In this document: positions 46,226-50,795 of the stretch, in pieces
How the letters are laid out: each line of letters begins with the position of its first letter
How positions within the stretch are numbered: the stretch's first letter is position 1
The notes under the pieces: model-generated
Told to the model about the DNA's origin: nothing
Database searches by the model: none
Seen by the model: only the letters and a program-made list of their open reading frames with translations
Position numbers and translations under genes: made by a program
IMG/VR virus record: IMGVR_UViG_3300032883_000526
Location: 1 to 50,795 of that record
Length of the DNA stretch: 50,795 bases
Direction: 5' to 3' (one strand)
Source: a virus

Positions 46226-49200
46226 TGGAACATATCGGCAACATCGAAGTGCCCGTGATCGCCCCCTCAGGGACGTTTCCGATCATCTCCGATTTCCCCC
46301 ATGAGGTCCTTCGCCGGCCGCAGGTGGTCGTCCACCAGTTCGGCTCGGGGAATGCCAAGATCGAGCAACGCTTCTGGCTCGGCAACGGCGCCCGCCGCTA
46401 CACCGTCCGCAAGGCGCATCTGAACGATACCGCGCGGATTGCCCTGCTGGCCTTCTGGGAGGACCACTACGGGCCCTACACTTCGTTCACTTACTGGGCC
46501 CCGTCCGATGATGGCCTGACAACCACCGAGATCGTCGCCCGATTCGAGAATGAGCCGCTTTCGATCAAGCATCTGAGCGACATGATTTCCAGCGTCGGGA
46601 TCACCCTGGTCGAGATCCCGAATCCCGCCAATGCCCCAACCTATACTTGGACGGCCACGCTCACGCGCTTCCCGGATACGGACCTGAAGGCCGCGCTGCT
46701 GGCCCAGGTTCAGACCATCGTTCCGTTGATAAAAATTCAGCCGCGTGAGCCGAATTACCCGGCCATCTACGTGAGCGACCGCCGCTGCACCATCGATTAC
46801 GGCGGGGGAACCACGCAACTCTACCTCCCGCGGCTGCTGGAGTGGGACGGCATCGGGCAATCGCTTGACGGCGCCTCCGACGACGCGCGCTTCACCTTCG
46901 GCAACGCCGACCGGGTGATGCGCGCCCTGGCCAATCAGACCGACCTGAATCGCGCGGCCATCGAGTTTTCGCTTTACCACGTCGGCAGCGGCGTGAAGCT
47001 GAATCTCTGGGCCGGCGAAATCACCGACTTCTCGATCGATGCCGGGCCGGAATTCCAGGTCTCCGCGACCCACGGCATCTATCATCTCAATCTCGCCTAC
47101 CCCTGCCGCGAAATCTGCCGCGATTGTTGGAAGGATTTCAATGATTCCGTGAACTGTCCCTACGGAACCGAAGGGTCCGGCGGCGATCCCGTGTTCTGTG
47201 ACAAGGGTTATGCCACCCCTGCCGGCTGTCAGTCCCATGGCATGAAACTGCGCTTCGGCGGGATCATCGCTGAAGTCCAGGGGATCCCGGTGAAGGTCCC
47301 GGGTTCATCCGGCGGGCGCACCCGAATCACGGCTACATCCATCGTGGACGAGACCATCTACGACAAGGTGGTGCCCGAGATTTATTGCGATTCCGACATG
47401 CCCGTCAACGCCCTGATTGCCACCGGTCGGGACGAGTCGGAATTTTTCGCGGCTCTGGGAATCGTCGGCGAAGGCCCCCTGGGTGCCTATGGCAGCGGCG
47501 CAAAATTAGACGACCAGCTCCACCATGGGCCCGGCGCCCTTGGCCTGTACGAAAACCTCGGCCCCGATCCCGCCATCAACACCCAGTTCTTCGGCCTCGA
47601 TGCTTCTGGCGGTTATGGGGCCAAGGGCGGCGACAATTACGCGGCCGGGACGGCCTTCGTGATGATTCGCCGTTCAGACTCCAAAGGCCTCCAGCTTTCG
47701 CGCCCTGGCGACCACAAGATGCAGGTGATTGTCTCCCAGGGGTATAAGGGCTGGACCTGGACCGATTCCGGAAATCACGTCACCTTCAATCGCTCCGGGT
47801 CCATGGTGGTGTTGACCAATCCCATCTGGATCGTGGTCAACATGTGGCTGAAGGCCCTTGGGTTGCGCAACGCCAGCTCCTCCGTGCAATGCCAGCAGTT
47901 CGATGTCAAAGCCTGCGCCGATTCCACGGCGGTAGGGGGCCACCCGGTAGGCGCGGCGCTCATCTGCGATGAGGTGGTCACCAAGCTGCTCCCCACCGGC
48001 AGCACGGATACCGAGAATCAATTCAAGTTCCGCGGCATCCTCGCGGAACAAAAAAGCCTGTGCGACTGGATCGAGGAGATCCTGGTCAACTGCCTGGGAT
48101 ACTGGTCGGTGGCCTTCGGCAAATTCCGCCCCGGCATCCGCTGCAATTCCAGCGTGATCGAGGCCTTCACGGTTGGGAACATCATTTTCAACAGCCTGCA
48201 ACTGCGACCTGTCAGCCCGCGATTCAATCGGCTGGACGCCAATTTCGCGGATGAGGAATTTGCCTTCGCCGGGAACCTCCTGCGGGTGTATGATATCGGC
48301 CACGCGAAGGCCATCGGGACTCCCACCGGCCCGCGGTTCTTGAAATCGACTTTGAACCTCACCGGCGCGGCCGGAAAATCTCAGGTGGCACGCATCATCA
48401 GCATAAGGCTTCGCGAGGAACTCGGAGGAACTGTGGCAAGCGAATGGAAAGCAGCAAGGCTTTTGACTTTTGCAACAACGGTCTTGGCGTTGGCGGTGGA
48501 GCCCGGGATGGTTTGCTCCATGACCGCGGCCGACATGCCCGGGGGAACCGGAAAGTTTCGCGTCACCGGCTTCCGGCTGAATAAGGACTTTTCCATTTCC
48601 CTACAGGGCCGGTCTGTCACCGACTCCATGTACGACCTGGCCTCGGGACCAAAACCCAGCGATGTGGTCGCCAGCGCCGTCCCGGTGGAGCTCGGCAATG
48701 ATGTCAGAGTGCCGCCGGCGCCGGTATTCGGCATCGAAAGCTATGGACGGGATGGCAGGGTGAATTTCGGCCCGCCCGGTTTCGGGTCAACCGACAACTG
48801 GTACACGCTGAATGCCATCTCCTTCTTCATCCGGCACATCGATGAAATCGCCGGGGTGCACACCACCATCAGCGAAGCGATTGACAACTCAACGGACCCG
48901 GTGACCAAGATTGTGGCTTCCACCGCCGGGATTGGCGACCATGACTATCCCTGGCACGGTCCCTACGACGCTGGCCACGCCTATGTCGCCTATGACTCGG
49001 TCAGTTACCTCGGAGATTTCTACTACTCCATCCTGGCGGGCAGTGGCCATCTGCCAACCGATACGACTTACTGGCTTCCGCTGCCCCGCGTCGACGTGGC
49101 CATCGACGGCGAAGCCCTGCGGATGATCGGCCGGAGTACCGGCGCCTCCACGCTGACGCTGGCGCGCGCGCAACTCGGCTCGATCATCGCCGCGCACAAC

Positions 49201-49788
49201 AATGGCGCGGACCTGTATTTGATTTACGGGCGCCTTGAATCTTTCGGCATAACGCGGAGAGACGTGCTCGCCGGCAGTTGGTCCAAATCGGTTTTGTTGC
49301 CCTCCGCCCGCGTCACCAGCGTTCAGGCGCTGGTGATGAACCACTTCGGCGAAAGCCCCATCACCACGAACGATTACCTGATCATGAATTCCGACCCCTG
49401 GTGCGATGGTTTCCGATATGGAATCCGGACCGGGCGACCCAGCGGGGAATTGGTTCTTGGTCCGATGAATGGCCCCATGCAGGTGGTCAACCCGGGGTTC
49501 TGGTTGAACATTCCGTTCGATCTGAGTTTCGGCCGCATCTACGCTTGGGCTTCCGCAGCGGGCGCCGGAGGTTCCGCGACCCTGAATGTTCTTCACCGCA
49601 GGAGTGTCGCGGGCGTAGACACGACGATCCAAACGATTGCTCTTACGCTGGCCGCCGGTCAGGCCGTCTCGAACGTGGTGAGCGGCGCCAGCCTGCTACC
49701 CGCCCTGGCCGGCGACTGGATAGAGATGGACGGCCTCACCGCGCCCAGCACGCCGCCCACCGATGTCGAGGTGGTGCTCACCCCATAG
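46225..49788 (+). CDS. Tail-tip hub protein, L/J-like fusion
   Basis: The 1187-residue protein combines parts that are separate in lambda. The N-terminal 150 residues are DUF2460-like (HQFGSGNAKIEQRFWLGNGA, FTYWAPSDDG). Residues 175-345 resemble lambda L with a cysteine set (Cys294, 298, 301, 311, 325, 335: CREICRDC ... CDKGYATPAGC), likely an iron-sulfur or metal site. A long central-tip (J-like) region follows (CDWIEEILVNCLGYWSVAFG), then fibronectin-like strands to the end. It closes the tail and contacts the host. Confidence 0.8.
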   Translation: MEHIGNIEVPVIAPSGTFPIISDFPHEVLRRPQVVVHQFGSGNAKIEQRFWLGNGARRYTVRKAHLNDTARIALLAFWEDHYGPYTSFTYWAPSDDGLTTTEIVARFENEPLSIKHLSDMISSVGITLVEIPNPANAPTYTWTATLTRFPDTDLKAALLAQVQTIVPLIKIQPREPNYPAIYVSDRRCTIDYGGGTTQLYLPRLLEWDGIGQSLDGASDDARFTFGNADRVMRALANQTDLNRAAIEFSLYHVGSGVKLNLWAGEITDFSIDAGPEFQVSATHGIYHLNLAYPCREICRDCWKDFNDSVNCPYGTEGSGGDPVFCDKGYATPAGCQSHGMKLRFGGIIAEVQGIPVKVPGSSGGRTRITATSIVDETIYDKVVPEIYCDSDMPVNALIATGRDESEFFAALGIVGEGPLGAYGSGAKLDDQLHHGPGALGLYENLGPDPAINTQFFGLDASGGYGAKGGDNYAAGTAFVMIRRSDSKGLQLSRPGDHKMQVIVSQGYKGWTWTDSGNHVTFNRSGSMVVLTNPIWIVVNMWLKALGLRNASSSVQCQQFDVKACADSTAVGGHPVGAALICDEVVTKLLPTGSTDTENQFKFRGILAEQKSLCDWIEEILVNCLGYWSVAFGKFRPGIRCNSSVIEAFTVGNIIFNSLQLRPVSPRFNRLDANFADEEFAFAGNLLRVYDIGHAKAIGTPTGPRFLKSTLNLTGAAGKSQVARIISIRLREELGGTVASEWKAARLLTFATTVLALAVEPGMVCSMTAADMPGGTGKFRVTGFRLNKDFSISLQGRSVTDSMYDLASGPKPSDVVASAVPVELGNDVRVPPAPVFGIESYGRDGRVNFGPPGFGSTDNWYTLNAISFFIRHIDEIAGVHTTISEAIDNSTDPVTKIVASTAGIGDHDYPWHGPYDAGHAYVAYDSVSYLGDFYYSILAGSGHLPTDTTYWLPLPRVDVAIDGEALRMIGRSTGASTLTLARAQLGSIIAAHNNGADLYLIYGRLESFGITRRDVLAGSWSKSVLLPSARVTSVQALVMNHFGESPITTNDYLIMNSDPWCDGFRYGIRTGRPSGELVLGPMNGPMQVVNPGFWLNIPFDLSFGRIYAWASAAGAGGSATLNVLHRRSVAGVDTTIQTIALTLAAGQAVSNVVSGASLLPALAGDWIEMDGLTAPSTPPTDVEVVLTP

Positions 49789-49863
49789 GTCCAAAGTCCA
49801 AAGTCCGAGGCTCGCCCGCATCCGGGTCCCAGCTCTCACGTCCGCCTTCCCGAGACTTCTCAA

Positions 49864-50795
49864 ATGAAAAAGCTGTTGCCTGCACTCCGCATTCCGTTCG
49901 CCAGCATTCGGGCATTCCGCATTCTCTTGGCGGCACTCCGCCTTCCGCCTTCCGCCTTCCGCCTTTTCTTGCTTGTCCTTGCCCTCTCCGCCTCCCTGGC
50001 GTATGCTCAGCCGGCCCCGAAATGGGGAGATTTCACGCCATGGTCCCTCCCCGCCAACCCCTGCCCGCTCCGCGGGCGGTTGGCATTCGATAGCACGGCC
50101 GGCCTGCGGGTCTGCGACCTGGTCGGCGGGAATTTGGAATGGGCGACGCTGGCCACGGCGGTCGGAATCCCGCCGCATTACCACGCCGGGGCGGACATCA
50201 CGAGCGGGACGGTGGCGGCAACCTACCTGCCGGTGGCGACCGGAGCCGCTGCGGGGATCGTTTCGATAGCTTCCCAGACATTCGGTGGCGACAAGTACTT
50301 CTCCGGCGACGTACTTCCCAACAGTTCAGTCGGCTACCTGGGTGGCGCTTCTTACCGCTGGAACCTGACGGCTCACGACATTAGTTTCAACGGAACACTG
50401 ACCGGCACGTTGCCGAGCCACGCCCACGCCGAGAGCGATGTGACCAACCTGACGACTGATCTGGCCGGCAAGGTATCTGGCGCGAACCTGGTGACCGCCG
50501 GCCGGCTGGCCCGCGTCACCGGCGCCGGAGCCGTGGCCGACTCGACCGGCATCTATGAGGATGCGAGCGGCAACGTCGGCATCGGGACGACGGGACCGGT
50601 TCAGAAGCTAGACGTGAACGGCAACATCGGGGTCAGTGGCACCGCGATAGTCTCCGCCGCCCGCGTGTTGCAGAACGTGACCACGGATGGCGGGATCATC
50701 ACGAGCGGGACGGTGAGCGCGTCGTATCTTCCGGTAGCAACCGGAGCCGCGGCTGGAATCGTCTCAACAGCTTCCCAGACATTCGGTGGCACCAA
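49864..50795 (+). CDS. Tail fibre, N-terminal part (runs off the window)
   Basis: ATG 49864 opens a frame with no stop to the window end (310 codons). Residues 1-50 look like a long Sec signal peptide ending ALSASLAYAQ; the first 35 residues come from GCGGAATGCGG-type repeats. Then come PKWGDFTPWSLPANPCPLRG, a module DITSGTVAATYLPVATGAAA..., a short ASGNVGIGTTGPVQKLDVNG unit typical of phage fibres, and the start of a second copy of the module. It joins in frame to the entry at base 2. A signal peptide on a tail fibre is unusual. Confidence 0.8.
   Translation, partial: MKKLLPALRIPFASIRAFRILLAALRLPPSAFRLFLLVLALSASLAYAQPAPKWGDFTPWSLPANPCPLRGRLAFDSTAGLRVCDLVGGNLEWATLATAVGIPPHYHAGADITSGTVAATYLPVATGAAAGIVSIASQTFGGDKYFSGDVLPNSSVGYLGGASYRWNLTAHDISFNGTLTGTLPSHAHAESDVTNLTTDLAGKVSGANLVTAGRLARVTGAGAVADSTGIYEDASGNVGIGTTGPVQKLDVNGNIGVSGTAIVSAARVLQNVTTDGGIITSGTVSASYLPVATGAAAGIVSTASQTFGGT
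50664..50795. repeat. Terminal direct repeat, right copy
   Basis: 129 of 132 bases match 1-132. A third, more diverged relative of the same module lies at about 50198-50435. Confidence 0.85.

Overview
The window looks like an almost complete temperate, long-tailed (siphovirus-type) phage genome of about 50.7 kb and high GC. The first 132 bases are repeated, with three mismatches, at the last 132 bases, and the tail-fibre reading frame that runs off the right end continues in frame at the left end. The map is therefore probably a circle opened inside a fibre gene. The host is inferred, not shown. The many short palindromic repeats (TCCGCCGCGGCGGA, CTGATAGCTGAAAGCTG strings, ATCTGCGTTCATCTGCGTCC) and the GC content recall soil bacteria such as Acidobacteriota.

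Layout. (1) 1-3712, rightward: end of a tail fibre, then small exported or membrane proteins of the host-interface region, closed by a terminator. (2) 3784-19414, leftward early operon, tightly packed with many ATGA overlaps: winged-helix and replication proteins, zinc-ribbon proteins, two ASCH-domain proteins, a VRR-NUC nuclease, a helicase-methyltransferase fusion, a HerA-like ATPase, an excisionase-like HTH protein, a tyrosine integrase, and an attP carrying the 3' half of a tRNA-Thr(CGT) gene between paired arm repeats. (3) 19415-20286: switch region with a HTH repressor. (4) 20287-36799, rightward late operon: a NusG-like antiterminator, terminase subunits, portal, S49 protease with an internal scaffold start, decoration protein, major capsid protein, connector and tail proteins, an initiator-like tRNA-Met gene, G/GT tail chaperones with a -1 slippery heptamer, and a tape measure. 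(5) 36853-42596: accessory module, first ParB-like and methyltransferase-like genes rightward, then a leftward operon set into the tail region. (6) 42731-50795, rightward: tail tip, lytic transglycosylase, lectin-like and fibre proteins.

The most unusual part is the leftward operon 38048-42596. An XRE-type repressor (42366-42596) sits between two copies of a 17-bp operator, each lying inside the spacer of a near-consensus promoter. One promoter appears to give a leaderless repressor mRNA. The other fires into about ten tiny genes, nearly all preceded by a GC-rich hairpin next to the Shine-Dalgarno sequence; one hairpin shows compensatory base changes between copies. The operon ends in a clamp-loader-like AAA+ ATPase and a radical SAM protein.

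A second theme is repeat-derived coding sequence. Palindromic elements run in frame through the N termini of several tail or surface proteins and give them signal-peptide-like segments. All functions are read from sequence motifs and gene order only; no database search was run.
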